NCBI GenBank assembly: GCA_016342325.1
Contig: JAEINR010000019.1
Location: 1 to 64,000 of the forward strand
Direction: 5' to 3'
From: Desulfobacterium sp.
Lineage (GTDB): Bacteria; Desulfobacterota; Desulfobacteria; Desulfobacterales; Desulfobacteraceae
Length of the DNA stretch: 64,000 nt
Below are positions 33,382 to 41,948 of the stretch, piece by piece. Within the stretch, counting starts at the first letter, position 1; each line of letters opens with the position of its first letter. The notes below the pieces were generated by a model. It had not been told where the DNA came from. It saw only the letters and a list, made by a program, of their open reading frames with translations, and made no database searches. The position numbers and the translations under genes were made by a program.

Positions 33382-34496
33382 GGGGTCACTCTCTTGTGTA
33401 GGACGGAACCTTTGTTGTCAAATCTCAGTATGATTACCGGTCTGTTTATGGGGTCTCCATTGGAATTAAATGTGATGGTGCCTGTGACGCCTTGAAAATT
33501 TTTTGTTTCTGCCAGGGCTTTTCTGATTGAAGCAGGCGTTGCTGATCCCGCCCGCTTTATGGCATCTACAACCAGGTGGAAGGCATCATAGGTATGGGCG
33601 GTATTGGTTTCCACCGGCTCTGGGTATTCTTTGGTATAGCGCCGGATAAACAACTGGCCGTTTTCGTCTGCCCCATGGGCATCCCATGGGACGGTACGAT
33701 AACTGCCATGGATGGCGTTTCCCCCATACCTGTACATGGTTTTTATCCAGCCGTCTCCCCCCAGGAAAATTGCTTTAATTCCCATTTTTTTTGCCTGTTT
33801 GATGATGTAGGCCGATTCCCTGAAATGGTCCGGGATAAAAACAACATGGGGATCAAATGCCAAGACCTGGGTCAACAGGGTTGAAAAATCCGTTGCATTC
33901 CGGGAGTAATCTCCTTCCCAGATGAGTTTTCCTTTTTTTTGAAAATGACGGCTGAAATGACGGGAAAGTCCCATGCTGTAACGGCTGTTTGTGTTTGTAA
34001 GCACCACGGCAGTGCGGGCATTGAGATCCTCCAGGGCAAAATTTGCCAGGACCTTTCCCTGGAAGGCGTCGGTGTAGCAGCCACGGAAAATATGATCCCC
34101 AACTAGGGTGATTGCCGGAAGGGTGGAGGAGGGAGACACCATGGGGATCTTCGCTTTTTGCAGTTCCCTTGCCATGGCCAGGGAGTGGGAACTCCAGGCG
34201 GCGCCGATGACGCAGACCGCGCCCTGTGCAATAGCGTTCCTGGCCGCCATCCTTGATCCCAGGGGCGTGCTTTTGTTGTCAAACTCCAGCAGTTGAATGG
34301 GGCTTTTAAGCACTCCGCCGGCACGGTTGACCTCATGGGCGGCAAACCGTGCGGCATTAAATCCGCTTCCGCTGTCCGGGGTCGCCGGGCCTGTCCGGGC
34401 AAAGATGACACCTATTTTTATGGGTTCTCCCGCCTGGAGGGAAAACACCATTGCCATGACCATGAAAAAACTCAAGGCTGTAATTCTTATTTTCAA
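33378..34496 (-). CDS. Periplasmic branched-chain-amino-acid-type (LivK-like) substrate-binding protein
   Basis: About 372 residues from TTG 34496, which has AGGGGG eight bases upstream and leads straight into a signal peptide (IRITALSFFMVMAMVFSLQ). The in-frame GTG at 34583 lacks a ribosome site and would bury the signal. The mature part, EPIKIGVIFARTGPATPDSG, then VCVIGAAWSSHSLAMA and PMVSPSSTLPAI, is the type I periplasmic-binding fold. No ABC permease or ATPase gene is nearby. The stop overlaps the histidine kinase start by four bases, so it likely delivers ligand to that kinase and not to a transporter. Confidence 0.8.
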   Translation of the reverse strand: MKIRITALSFFMVMAMVFSLQAGEPIKIGVIFARTGPATPDSGSGFNAARFAAHEVNRAGGVLKSPIQLLEFDNKSTPLGSRMAARNAIAQGAVCVIGAAWSSHSLAMARELQKAKIPMVSPSSTLPAITLVGDHIFRGCYTDAFQGKVLANFALEDLNARTAVVLTNTNSRYSMGLSRHFSRHFQKKGKLIWEGDYSRNATDFSTLLTQVLAFDPHVVFIPDHFRESAYIIKQAKKMGIKAIFLGGDGWIKTMYRYGGNAIHGSYRTVPWDAHGADENGQLFIRRYTKEYPEPVETNTAHTYDAFHLVVDAIKRAGSATPASIRKALAETKNFQGVTGTITFNSNGDPINRPVIILRFDNKGSVLHKRVTP

Positions 34497-34678
34497 TGCC
34501 AAATCCCCCTTTGAACCGAACCGTACAGACTGGCGGATATCATTCCATGATTTGCCCTGGATTGTCAACGCCCTAACCCCCACGGTTGTCCAATAACCCC
34601 CTTTAAATAAAGTGAAGAATCGTGTAGCATAATAAACCTTTAATGTCAGTGTAATTTAACCTTTCTATAGCGGTGACC

Positions 34679-37600
34679 ATGGAATTTATAGCGGATCTCC
34701 ACCTCCATTCCCATTTCTCAAGGGCAACGGCCAAAAACCTCGATCTTGAGCACCTCTATCAAGCGGCCCAGCTCAAGGGGGTCACCCTCGTGGGCACGGG
34801 GGATTTTACCCATCCGGGCTGGATGGCTGAGCTTGAAACAAAGCTGGTACCGGCAGAACCCGGACTCTTTAAGCTGAAAACCAGCATGGAAGCGCAGCTT
34901 GACCGGGAGATCCCCCAAGGGTGCAGGGGGCCGGTTCGGTTCCTTCTCCAGTGCGAGATCAGCAGCATCTACAAAAAAGCGGACCGGGTGAGGAAAAACC
35001 ATAACCTGCTCTACTTTCCCGACCTTGAAGCGGTGAAGCGCTTCAATGGCAAGCTTGACAGGATCGGCAACATCAAGTCCGACGGCCGGCCCATCCTGGG
35101 GCTTGATGCGGAAAAGCTCCTAGCGGTTATGCTCGATACCTGTGGGGACGCGTTCTTGGTTCCGGCCCACATCTGGACCCCCTGGTTCTCGATGTTGGGT
35201 TCGAAATCCGGGTTTGACTCCATTGAGGAGTGCTTCGGCCCCCTGTCCCATGAGATCTTTGCCGTAGAGACCGGGCTCTCCTCGGATGTTCCCATGAACT
35301 GGCGGGTGAAAGATCTTGATCGTATCACCCTGATCTCCAATTCCGACGCCCACTCTCCCATGTATCTTGGCCGGAACGCCTCCATGTTCAGGGGGAAGCT
35401 CTCCTTTGACGGCATAAAAAAAGCGCTGTCAAAAGGGGATGACACCTTCCTTGGGACCATTGACATGTTTCCGGAGGAGGGCAAATACCACTATGACGGC
35501 CATCGAAAGTGCAACGTCTGCCTCAACCCCGAAGAGACGGCAGCAATGGCGGGGCGCTGTCCCCAATGCGGGAAACCCCTTACCCTTGGTGTGCTGTACA
35601 GGGTGCAGGAGCTGGCCTCACGGCCCGAGGGCTATGATCCCGGCAACCGTCCCCCCTTTCGGAGCATTATTCCCCTTGCAGACATTCTTTCAGAAATTTT
35701 TGATGTGGGGCCCAAGACCAAGAAGGTGGGCCTCCACTATGACATGGCCTTGGAACGCCTGGGGCCTGAACTTGGGATCCTGTTGAAAACCCCAATCCGT
35801 GATATTGAGGCTTCAGGCATCCCCCTTCTGGCCGAGGCCGTCCGTCGCATGAGACGGGGCGAGGTCTCCATTTCTCCGGGGTTTGACGGCGAGTTCGGGA
35901 AGGTCAAGATCTTTGAACCGGAGGAGAAGCGCCGGCTCAAGGGGGAGAAAGATATGTTCCCCCAGCCCAGGCCACGGTCCCCTAAAAAGAAGACGTCCAT
36001 AAAGGGCATAACGCCAAAAAAAGCCGGGTCAATCGTTCCGGTCCCGGCAAAAAAAACAAGGTCATGCCAGGCGGAGACCACGGATATCCTCACGTCCCTC
36101 AACCCGGAGCAGCAGCAGGCCATCAACGGCCAGGGGCGTCCCATTCTCATCGAGGCCGGCCCCGGCACCGGAAAGACCCGGACCTTGACCGCAAGGATCG
36201 CCTGGCTTATCCGGGATCAAAAGGTGGATCCCGGGGCCATTCTTGCTTTAACCTTTACCAACCGGGCAGCAAAGGAGATGGCCGGGCGGATAGCGGAACT
36301 GGTGCCCGGTGAAACCGGTTCTGTCTGCGCCGCAACTTTTCACTCCTTTTGTCTCATGGTCTTAAAGGAGTATACCGGGTTCACATGTGCCATTGTGGAT
36401 GACATGGGCCGGCAGGAAATCTTCAAGGAGGCGTTTGCCAGGGCAAGTGCTTCCGCGCCCGCCATGGATGCCCTGGACCGGATGATCTCAACGGCCAAGC
36501 AGCACTGCTTAAGGCCCGGGGACGACCTGGCCCCTTTTACAGGAGACGAACACGCCCTTGTGGCTTCAAGGGTCTGGACGGAGTACCAGGCGCTATTGGC
36601 TTCCCGGAATCTCGTGGATTTCGAGGATCTCATCTCCATGGTGGTGAATCTTCTCAAAACCGACCCGGACCTTGTTGCCACCCTTCAAAAGCGGTTTTGC
36701 CATATTTTTGTGGACGAATACCAGGATATCAACAGGGGCCAGTATCTGTTGACAAAGCACCTTGCTGGAACTGGGGAAGGCCTTGTGGTGATCGGAGACC
36801 CTGACCAGTCGATCTACGGATTCAGGGGGTCGGACAACGCCTATTTCCAGCGGTTCTTCACGGACTATCCCCATGCCGACAAGATCGTTTTACAGCGAAA
36901 TTACCGCTCCACCCAGACCATCCTCAACGCCTCCTTTCAGCTGATCAGCCATGGACACGGCCAGACAGGAGAGCAAAAAGTGTTTTCTAATATCCATGGA
37001 CGAGAGCGGCTGATCATGCTTGAAACGGCGTCGGACAAGGCCGAGGCCGTTGCCGTGGGGAAAAGGATCGAGGCCCTCATGGGAGGGATCTCGCTCTTTT
37101 CCATGGATGCCGGGAAGGCAGATTCGACAGACGCGGAGGCGTTTTCCTTTGCCGATTTTGCCGTTCTCTATCGAACCCGTCGCCAGAGTAGAATCTTTGC
37201 CGAGGTGTTTGAGCGGGCAGGGATTCCCTTTCAGACCGCGGACAAGGAGAGTATTTTGCTTAATCCGGGCATTGGTGAACTCATCTCACTTGTGAAGATC
37301 TTCCGGAAAGGGGGAACCCACCAGGATTTTTTCACGGTTCTCGACCATATGACGACGGGTATCGGCAAGCGGACACGGGAGCGCCTGGGCCAATGGTTCC
37401 ACGGTCTGGACCTTCCCCTTGACCGGGCGGTTGCGCGTCTTGCCGCAGCACCGCTTCCCGGGGTTCGGAAGAATGTTGCAGAAAAGCTGTCGACCGTGGC
37501 CGGGATCCTCACGGACCTAGGGGAAACGATCCATGGACTTGGCGCCTGCGAGACCCTGAAAACCCTGGCCCGGGGGGGCGATCTTTTGCCGCTTATCCAA

Positions 37601-38071
37601 GACAACCCGGGGAGCCGGGAGGTGTACGATCGCCTCTGTTGTGACGCCGCAAACGGTTCCGACGACCTTGGGACATTTCTTGACACCCTTGCCCTGGACC
37701 GGGACACCGAGAGCCTTTGGCCCGATGCCGAAAAGGTTTCCCTCATGACCATGCACGCCGCAAAGGGGCTTGAATTCCCCGTGGTCTTTGTCACCGGGTG
37801 TGAAAAAGGCCTTGTCCCCTTTGCCCATCCGGGAAAGGCGCCGCTGAACATCGACGAGGAAAGACGGCTCTTTTATGTTGCCATGACACGGGCCCGGGAG
37901 ATTCTCTGTTTGACATATGCCAAAAAAAGAAGGATATACAGCACCATGAAAGAGACCGGGCGCTCTGTTTTCCTTTCGGATATCGAAGAGGCGCTCAAGG
38001 AGTATAACACCAACACCTACCGGGGCAAAAAAAAGCAGCCCTTGGTGAAACAGCTGGATCTGTTTGATTGA
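34679..38071 (+). CDS. PHP domain - zinc ribbon - UvrD/Rep helicase fusion
   Basis: 1,130 residues from ATG 34679 (GTG 34673 adds two). Residues 1-~270 form a PHP phosphoesterase domain: EFIADLHLHSHFSRAT, GTGDFTHPGWM, ISNSDAHSP. A four-Cys ribbon, CNVCLNPEETAAMAGRCPQC, follows at ~280-300. After a Lys/Pro linker, residues ~465-1,120 are a complete SF1A helicase: NPEQQQAI, GPGTGKTRTLTARI (Walker A near 490), LTFTNRAAKEM, FVDEYQDINRGQY, QRNYRS, LMTMHAAKGLEF and YVAMTRARE. PHP-UvrD fusions suggest nuclease or phosphatase plus unwinding in repair. The weak start (CGGTGACC) means expression may be low. Confidence 0.9.
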   Translation: MEFIADLHLHSHFSRATAKNLDLEHLYQAAQLKGVTLVGTGDFTHPGWMAELETKLVPAEPGLFKLKTSMEAQLDREIPQGCRGPVRFLLQCEISSIYKKADRVRKNHNLLYFPDLEAVKRFNGKLDRIGNIKSDGRPILGLDAEKLLAVMLDTCGDAFLVPAHIWTPWFSMLGSKSGFDSIEECFGPLSHEIFAVETGLSSDVPMNWRVKDLDRITLISNSDAHSPMYLGRNASMFRGKLSFDGIKKALSKGDDTFLGTIDMFPEEGKYHYDGHRKCNVCLNPEETAAMAGRCPQCGKPLTLGVLYRVQELASRPEGYDPGNRPPFRSIIPLADILSEIFDVGPKTKKVGLHYDMALERLGPELGILLKTPIRDIEASGIPLLAEAVRRMRRGEVSISPGFDGEFGKVKIFEPEEKRRLKGEKDMFPQPRPRSPKKKTSIKGITPKKAGSIVPVPAKKTRSCQAETTDILTSLNPEQQQAINGQGRPILIEAGPGTGKTRTLTARIAWLIRDQKVDPGAILALTFTNRAAKEMAGRIAELVPGETGSVCAATFHSFCLMVLKEYTGFTCAIVDDMGRQEIFKEAFARASASAPAMDALDRMISTAKQHCLRPGDDLAPFTGDEHALVASRVWTEYQALLASRNLVDFEDLISMVVNLLKTDPDLVATLQKRFCHIFVDEYQDINRGQYLLTKHLAGTGEGLVVIGDPDQSIYGFRGSDNAYFQRFFTDYPHADKIVLQRNYRSTQTILNASFQLISHGHGQTGEQKVFSNIHGRERLIMLETASDKAEAVAVGKRIEALMGGISLFSMDAGKADSTDAEAFSFADFAVLYRTRRQSRIFAEVFERAGIPFQTADKESILLNPGIGELISLVKIFRKGGTHQDFFTVLDHMTTGIGKRTRERLGQWFHGLDLPLDRAVARLAAAPLPGVRKNVAEKLSTVAGILTDLGETIHGLGACETLKTLARGGDLLPLIQDNPGSREVYDRLCCDAANGSDDLGTFLDTLALDRDTESLWPDAEKVSLMTMHAAKGLEFPVVFVTGCEKGLVPFAHPGKAPLNIDEERRLFYVAMTRAREILCLTYAKKRRIYSTMKETGRSVFLSDIEEALKEYNTNTYRGKKKQPLVKQLDLFD

Positions 38072-38102
38072 TTCCGGCTGCAACAGGAGAGAGCATCAAC
38101 CC

Positions 38103-38486
38103 ATGGATGAGACATTGGAGACATTGGAGATATTGATAGAGACCGTTGAACTTGACAACGGCCAGACCCTTACCATTGAGGATCGATCAAAGAAGATCGG
38201 AGAGGACGCCTATCAGGTGGCCGTTGAGGCAAGGATTGCCGTTGCCGTGGAGGCGGCCCTTTTTCCGGCCGGGGCGCTTGGGGAGATCTCCATGGACGAT
38301 CTTCGAAAAAAAGTGGGGGATCCGGTTGTGTTCGAGTACCGGACCGAGAGAAATTTCATCATGGCCCCTGACAAGGCGGACGTGGTTAAAAGTCTTGTGG
38401 ACACCTTCAAGGCCAGCCTTTTACCCTATCTCTCAAAACCTGATTTTCCGGCAAAATTTGTATTAAAAGAGTATCGTAAGATGTAA
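38103..38486 (+). CDS. Hypothetical small protein downstream of the helicase fusion
   Basis: 127 residues from ATG 38103 (GGAGAG upstream). The N-terminal block METLEILIETVELDNGQTL style sequence is acidic and helical; then DRSKKIGEDAYQVAVEARIA, ALFPAGALGEISMDDLRKKV, and a basic end (SKPDFPAKFVLKEYRKM). I recognise no family or motif. It lies 31 bases after the helicase gene and is probably co-transcribed. Confidence 0.65.
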   Translation: MDETLETLEILIETVELDNGQTLTIEDRSKKIGEDAYQVAVEARIAVAVEAALFPAGALGEISMDDLRKKVGDPVVFEYRTERNFIMAPDKADVVKSLVDTFKASLLPYLSKPDFPAKFVLKEYRKM

Positions 38487-38514
38487 ACCCACCCTTTTAC
38501 ATAAGGAGTCCTCC

Positions 38515-39144
38515 ATGAGCGCCTGGTTACCCTATGTGGTCCCCTTTGGACTGTTTGGCATCCTGACCTATGCCGGCCCCCTGCTTCACCTCTCGCCAGC
38601 CCTTGTCTATCCGGCCAAGACCCTGGTTACAGGTCTTGCCCTTTTCCATTACAGGGGAAGTTACGGGCGCGAGATCCGGCCCTCGCTGGACCTTTGGGCC
38701 ATTGGTGCCGGGGTTCTCGTTTTTCTCCTGTGGGTACTGCTTGATCCCTTTTACCCGAAGATGGTGCCGGATGGGTTAAATCCATCTGACCACGCCACAG
38801 GGGTCGGCCTTTATCTGTTCATCGCAACACGGCTTGCGGGGGCGGCGCTGATCGTTCCGGTCATGGAGGAACTCTTCTGGCGAAGCTTTGCCATGCGATA
38901 CCTGGTAAAAAACGACTTCAGGAAGGTTGCCCTGGGTCAGTTTACCTGGTTCTCTTTTGCCGTGGTGGCCCTGGCCTTTGGGCTTGAGCACCACAGGTGG
39001 CTTGCCGGGATCCTGGCCGGGATTGTTTACGGACTGCTCCTGGTTCGAACCAAAAATCTCTTTTCCCCGATCCTCTCCCATGGAGTGACCAACCTGCTTC
39101 TCGGGGGGTATGTGCTTATAACCGAACAATGGATATTCTGGTAG
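38515..39144 (+). CDS. CPBP-family intramembrane metalloprotease (CAAX-protease-related)
   Basis: 209 residues, mostly transmembrane (about six helices). The family motifs are VMEELFWRSFAMRY (EExxxR-like) near residues 118-131, LAFGLEHHRWLAGILAG (conserved His) near 158-174, and SPILSHGVTNLL near 183-194. The pattern resembles the CAAX prenyl protease-related subgroup found in exosortase-bearing genomes. Likely processes a membrane or secreted protein; target unknown. Start ATG 38515 has AAGGAG six bases upstream. Its stop is directly followed by the transglycosylase start at 39145. Confidence 0.8.
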   Translation: MSAWLPYVVPFGLFGILTYAGPLLHLSPALVYPAKTLVTGLALFHYRGSYGREIRPSLDLWAIGAGVLVFLLWVLLDPFYPKMVPDGLNPSDHATGVGLYLFIATRLAGAALIVPVMEELFWRSFAMRYLVKNDFRKVALGQFTWFSFAVVALAFGLEHHRWLAGILAGIVYGLLLVRTKNLFSPILSHGVTNLLLGGYVLITEQWIFW

Positions 39145-39711
39145 ATGAATAGATTCAACAGGCTTTTGCTTTTGGTGCTGGTCGCACTTTTCCTGCCGTC
39201 ATGGGCAGGGGCGGACATCTACATGTACATCGACAGCGAAGGCATGGTTCATTTTACCAACGTTCCCACTTCGTCTGACTACAAGCTCTACATCCGTGAA
39301 AACCCCAAGCCCATGAAGGGGAAGGGCGTCAGGTTCGGCCCGGAAATCGAGCGAGCAGCCAGAGCCTTTGGCGTGGATGCCTCCCTTGTAAAAGCCGTGA
39401 TCAAGGCGGAGTCCGACTTTGATCCAAGTGCCGTTTCAAGACGAGGGGCAACCGGTCTGATGCAGCTCATGCCCTCAAACTATGCCGATTTCAAGGTCAG
39501 AGACCCCTTTGATCCGGGTCAGAACATCATGGGGGGGACCCGGTACCTCAAGCGCCTCATGACCCGGTACAAGGGAAAGCTGCCCCTGGTGCTGGCCGCC
39601 TACAACGCAGGTCCGGACGCCGTGGACCGGTACAAGAGCGTCCCGCCGTTCAAGGAGACCCAACGCTACGTCAGCAAGGTGATGAAGTTCTACTCCCTTT
39701 ACAAGCGATGA
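39145..39711 (+). CDS. Lytic transglycosylase (SLT domain) with signal peptide
   Basis: 188 residues. Signal peptide RLLLLVLVALFLPSWAGADI, then a DUF4124-like N-terminal stretch (IYMYIDSEGMVHFTNVPTS), then the SLT domain: VDASLVKAVIKAESDFDPSA (catalytic Glu), RRGATGLMQLMPSNYADF and AAYNAGPDAVDRY. It cleaves peptidoglycan strands in the periplasm. Adjacent to the CPBP protease with zero spacing, so co-transcribed. The stop faces galU across 86 bases with no hairpin. Confidence 0.9.
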   Translation: MNRFNRLLLLVLVALFLPSWAGADIYMYIDSEGMVHFTNVPTSSDYKLYIRENPKPMKGKGVRFGPEIERAARAFGVDASLVKAVIKAESDFDPSAVSRRGATGLMQLMPSNYADFKVRDPFDPGQNIMGGTRYLKRLMTRYKGKLPLVLAAYNAGPDAVDRYKSVPPFKETQRYVSKVMKFYSLYKR

Positions 39712-39797
39712 GCCCATGGGACAGACCATCGCTCTTTGTATATCGATAGATCCGTTTTCTTCTTGCAATCGCTGAAGCCAGCAGGGACATCCATTTG

Positions 39798-40679
39798 TTA
39801 GTTCCGGGCCTGTTCCTGATCCACCTGGCGAATGAAGGCCAATAGTTTTTCCCGGATCTCGGGGCGCTCCATGGCAAAGGCGATATTGGCCATCTGGAAT
39901 CCGGCCTTGTCGCCGCAGTCGAACCGGGTTCCCTCAAATTTGTAGCCAAAGATGGGTTGGGTTTTGAGGAGTTGCTCCATGGCGTCGGTCAATTGGATCT
40001 CACCGCCTGCCCCGGTCTTTTTCTTGCCCAGAAAATGGAAGATCTCAGGGGTGAGGATGTAGCGGCCGATGATGGCAAGGTTGGAGGGGGCCTCTCCCGG
40101 GGGCGGCTTCTCCACCATGCCCCTTACCCTCACCACGTTGTCCTCGATGGGATCGGCATCGAGAATGCCGTACTTGTCGGTCTGGTCCTTGTCCACCTCC
40201 ATCACCGCAGCAATGGAGGCCCTGAGCCGGTCAAAGCGCTGCATCATCTGGGAGAGGACGGGTTGTTTGGTCTTGATCAAATCGTCTGCCAGGAGCACGG
40301 CAAAGGGCTCGTCTCCCACGATGTGCCTTGCGCACCAGATGGCGTGGCCCAGCCCCAGGGGTTCGTTCTGGCGGGTGTAGACGATGGTGCCGGTCTCGGG
40401 CACCAGCTGCTCCACCTGCTTGAGAAGATCGTTCTTTTTTTTGTTTCTCAGGGAGAGTTCCAGCTCATAAGAATGGTCAAAATGGTCTTCCAGGGCCTTC
40501 TTGCCCCGGCCTGTCACAAAGATGATCTGCTCGATGCCTGCATCCAGGGCCTCTTCCACCGCGTACTGGATGATGGGTTTGTCAACAACGGGCAGCATTT
40601 CCTTTGCCATGGCCTTGGTCGCCGGTAAAAATCGTGTGCCAAGCCCAGCAACAGGGAACACAGCTTTTCTTATTTTCAT
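39798..40679 (-). CDS. galU: UTP-glucose-1-phosphate uridylyltransferase
   Basis: 293 residues from ATG 40679 (GGGAGAG upstream); earlier in-frame codons lack a ribosome site. The nucleotidyltransferase signature GLGTRFLPATKAMAKEMLPV (residues ~9-28), then DKPIIQYAVEEALDAGI, GLGHAIWCARHIVGDEPFAV and LLADDL. MVEKPPPGEAPSNLAIIGRY is the canonical GalU core. It makes UDP-glucose for envelope polysaccharides. Confidence 0.95.
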   Translation of the reverse strand: MKIRKAVFPVAGLGTRFLPATKAMAKEMLPVVDKPIIQYAVEEALDAGIEQIIFVTGRGKKALEDHFDHSYELELSLRNKKKNDLLKQVEQLVPETGTIVYTRQNEPLGLGHAIWCARHIVGDEPFAVLLADDLIKTKQPVLSQMMQRFDRLRASIAAVMEVDKDQTDKYGILDADPIEDNVVRVRGMVEKPPPGEAPSNLAIIGRYILTPEIFHFLGKKKTGAGGEIQLTDAMEQLLKTQPIFGYKFEGTRFDCGDKAGFQMANIAFAMERPEIREKLLAFIRQVDQEQARN

Positions 40680-40697
40680 AAACTCTCCCAATGGTTC

Positions 40698-41063
40698 TTA
40701 TGCGTATACGTTTTCAGGGATGTACGGGTGGGTGCCTCTTACCACCTCAACCCCTGCTTTTGCCTCTATCTTTTTGACCAGGGTCTCGCCATGGGGGCAG
40801 TGGTCCAGGATGCAGGGACCAATGTGAACCTTTGTGGGCTTTTCCCCCAGGGGTTTGTTCCACAGGGCCACCTGGGCAAGCCTCGGAACGATGCCGGCAC
40901 CGGGGCAGTCTCCACAGCTGAGGATGCCCAGCACCTCGGCATCCAGGTCCTTGTACCGTGCAAATTCACCTTCCCGCCTGTTGAACGCCACAAGGCATCT
41001 GGAACAGGCGATGCAGACGCTGTCCATAACGCGATGACAACCGATGATCAGAATTTTTTCCAT
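40698..41063 (-). CDS. CGGC-domain-type cysteine protein at the end of the ORP-like operon
   Basis: 121 residues from ATG 41063; upstream in-frame codons run back through a terminator hairpin and are unlikely. The sequence MEKILIIGCHRVMDSVCIAC, then SRCLVAFNRREGEFARY, VLGILSCGDCPGAG, IHIGPCILDHCP-like region and HGETLVKK matches the small CGGC family. Multiple Cys (CIACSRC, CGDC, CILDHC) suggest metal or Fe-S binding. It lies 112 bases beyond the last NifX-like gene, after a hairpin, so its expression may be reduced relative to the operon. Confidence 0.75.
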   Translation of the reverse strand: MEKILIIGCHRVMDSVCIACSRCLVAFNRREGEFARYKDLDAEVLGILSCGDCPGAGIVPRLAQVALWNKPLGEKPTKVHIGPCILDHCPHGETLVKKIEAKAGVEVVRGTHPYIPENVYA

Positions 41064-41133
41064 GTCTACTCCTCTTCTTTTAAAGTAAACTGTCGCTTCT
41101 GCCAAGTCCATTTTGAAAAAAGTGTAAATAGGA

Positions 41134-41164
41134 GGGGCCAGGCTTAGCTTATAAGCCTGGCCCC
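41134..41164. terminator. Hairpin between the NifX-like gene and the CGGC gene
   Basis: A 13-bp perfect stem (GGGGCCAGGCTTA / TAAGCCTGGCCCC) with a 5-base loop lies 12 bases past the stop of the minus-strand NifX-like gene. Its minus-strand tail is only moderately T-rich, so it may be a partial terminator or an mRNA-stabilising structure. Confidence 0.6.
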
Positions 41165-41175
41165 TGTTAGGCCTT

Positions 41176-41532
41176 TTAGTGATTGCAAGGCGATCCGGGC
41201 TCGTGGCCGCAGACGTTCTCCCCGGTGACCATGGTGTTGTCAAGGTACTGCTTTACCAAGGTCTCGGGGGTCTCTGTGGGCGCGCCGGTGATCACCTCGA
41301 TGCCTGCCTGGGCGAACAGTTCCTTGGCCTTCTGACCCATGCCGCCGGCAAGGACCACATTGATGCCGTGGTCGTGGAGCCATTTGGGCAGGACGCCGGG
41401 CTCGTGGGCCGGCGGCTCAAGGAGTTCCGTTCCTGTGATTTCGTTATTCTCAACGGTGACAAAGCTGAACTCCCTGCAGTGTCCGAAGTGGGCGGTCAAT
41501 TTTCCCATTGCCATGGGGATTGCAAATTTCAT
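41176..41532 (-). CDS. NifX/NifB-fold Fe-Mo cofactor-binding-like protein with Cys/His tail
   Basis: 118 residues from ATG 41532 (AGGA eight bases upstream). The Dinitrogenase iron-molybdenum cofactor fold is evident: MKFAIPMAMGKLTAHFGHCR, FSFVTVENNEITG, INVVLAGGMGQKAKELFAQAG and IEVITGAPTETPETLVKQYL. The C-terminus GENVCGHEPGSPCNH adds two Cys and two His, probable metal ligands. In sulfate reducers, relatives (the ORP/MTH1175 group) bind Mo-Cu-S clusters; that this one does is inference. It follows a paralogue by 37 bases. Confidence 0.8.
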   Translation of the reverse strand: MKFAIPMAMGKLTAHFGHCREFSFVTVENNEITGTELLEPPAHEPGVLPKWLHDHGINVVLAGGMGQKAKELFAQAGIEVITGAPTETPETLVKQYLDNTMVTGENVCGHEPGSPCNH

Positions 41533-41569
41533 AGTAAAATCCTTTTCTTGATTCAAGTTGTTCCGTATC

Positions 41570-41932
41570 TTATACCCAGTGGCCTTCGACATTGGGGCCA
41601 CCGGCATAGGCCAAGCTTCCAGTATTCAGTTTTTCCACAGCGTCTTTTACGGTTCCGCTGATTCCGGTGATGACCTTAACACCTGCGGCCTCAAGCACGT
41701 TGAACGCCTTGGGACCGCAGTTCCCCGTGATAACGGCCTCAACCTCCAGGTCGGCAACCGTTTTTCCAGCCTGTATTCCCGCCCCCTGGGGCAGGTTCAG
41801 GTTCTGGGTATTCTCCTTGATCTCGAAGGCCATGGTTTCGGTGTTGATGATGATGAAGTTCATGGCCCTGCCGAATCGTGGATCAATGTCCGATTCAAGG
41901 GTGTTTCCGGATGATGAAACTGCTATTTTCAT
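41570..41932 (-). CDS. Orange-protein (ORP)-like NifX-fold protein
   Basis: 120 residues. MKIAVSSSGNTLESDIDPRF, then GRAMNFIIINTETM, NLPQGAGIQAGKTVADLEVE and AVITGNCGPKAFNVLEAAGV are typical of the ORP/NifX single-domain group. NCGPKAF provides a Cys near the expected cluster pocket. ORP of Desulfovibrio carries a novel Mo-Cu sulfide cluster and forms a complex with MinD-type ATPases; the neighbouring genes match that set. It lies 16 bases after the second ATPase gene. Confidence 0.8.
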   Translation of the reverse strand: MKIAVSSSGNTLESDIDPRFGRAMNFIIINTETMAFEIKENTQNLNLPQGAGIQAGKTVADLEVEAVITGNCGPKAFNVLEAAGVKVITGISGTVKDAVEKLNTGSLAYAGGPNVEGHWV

Positions 41933-41948
41933 GGGTCTCTCCTTTCTA

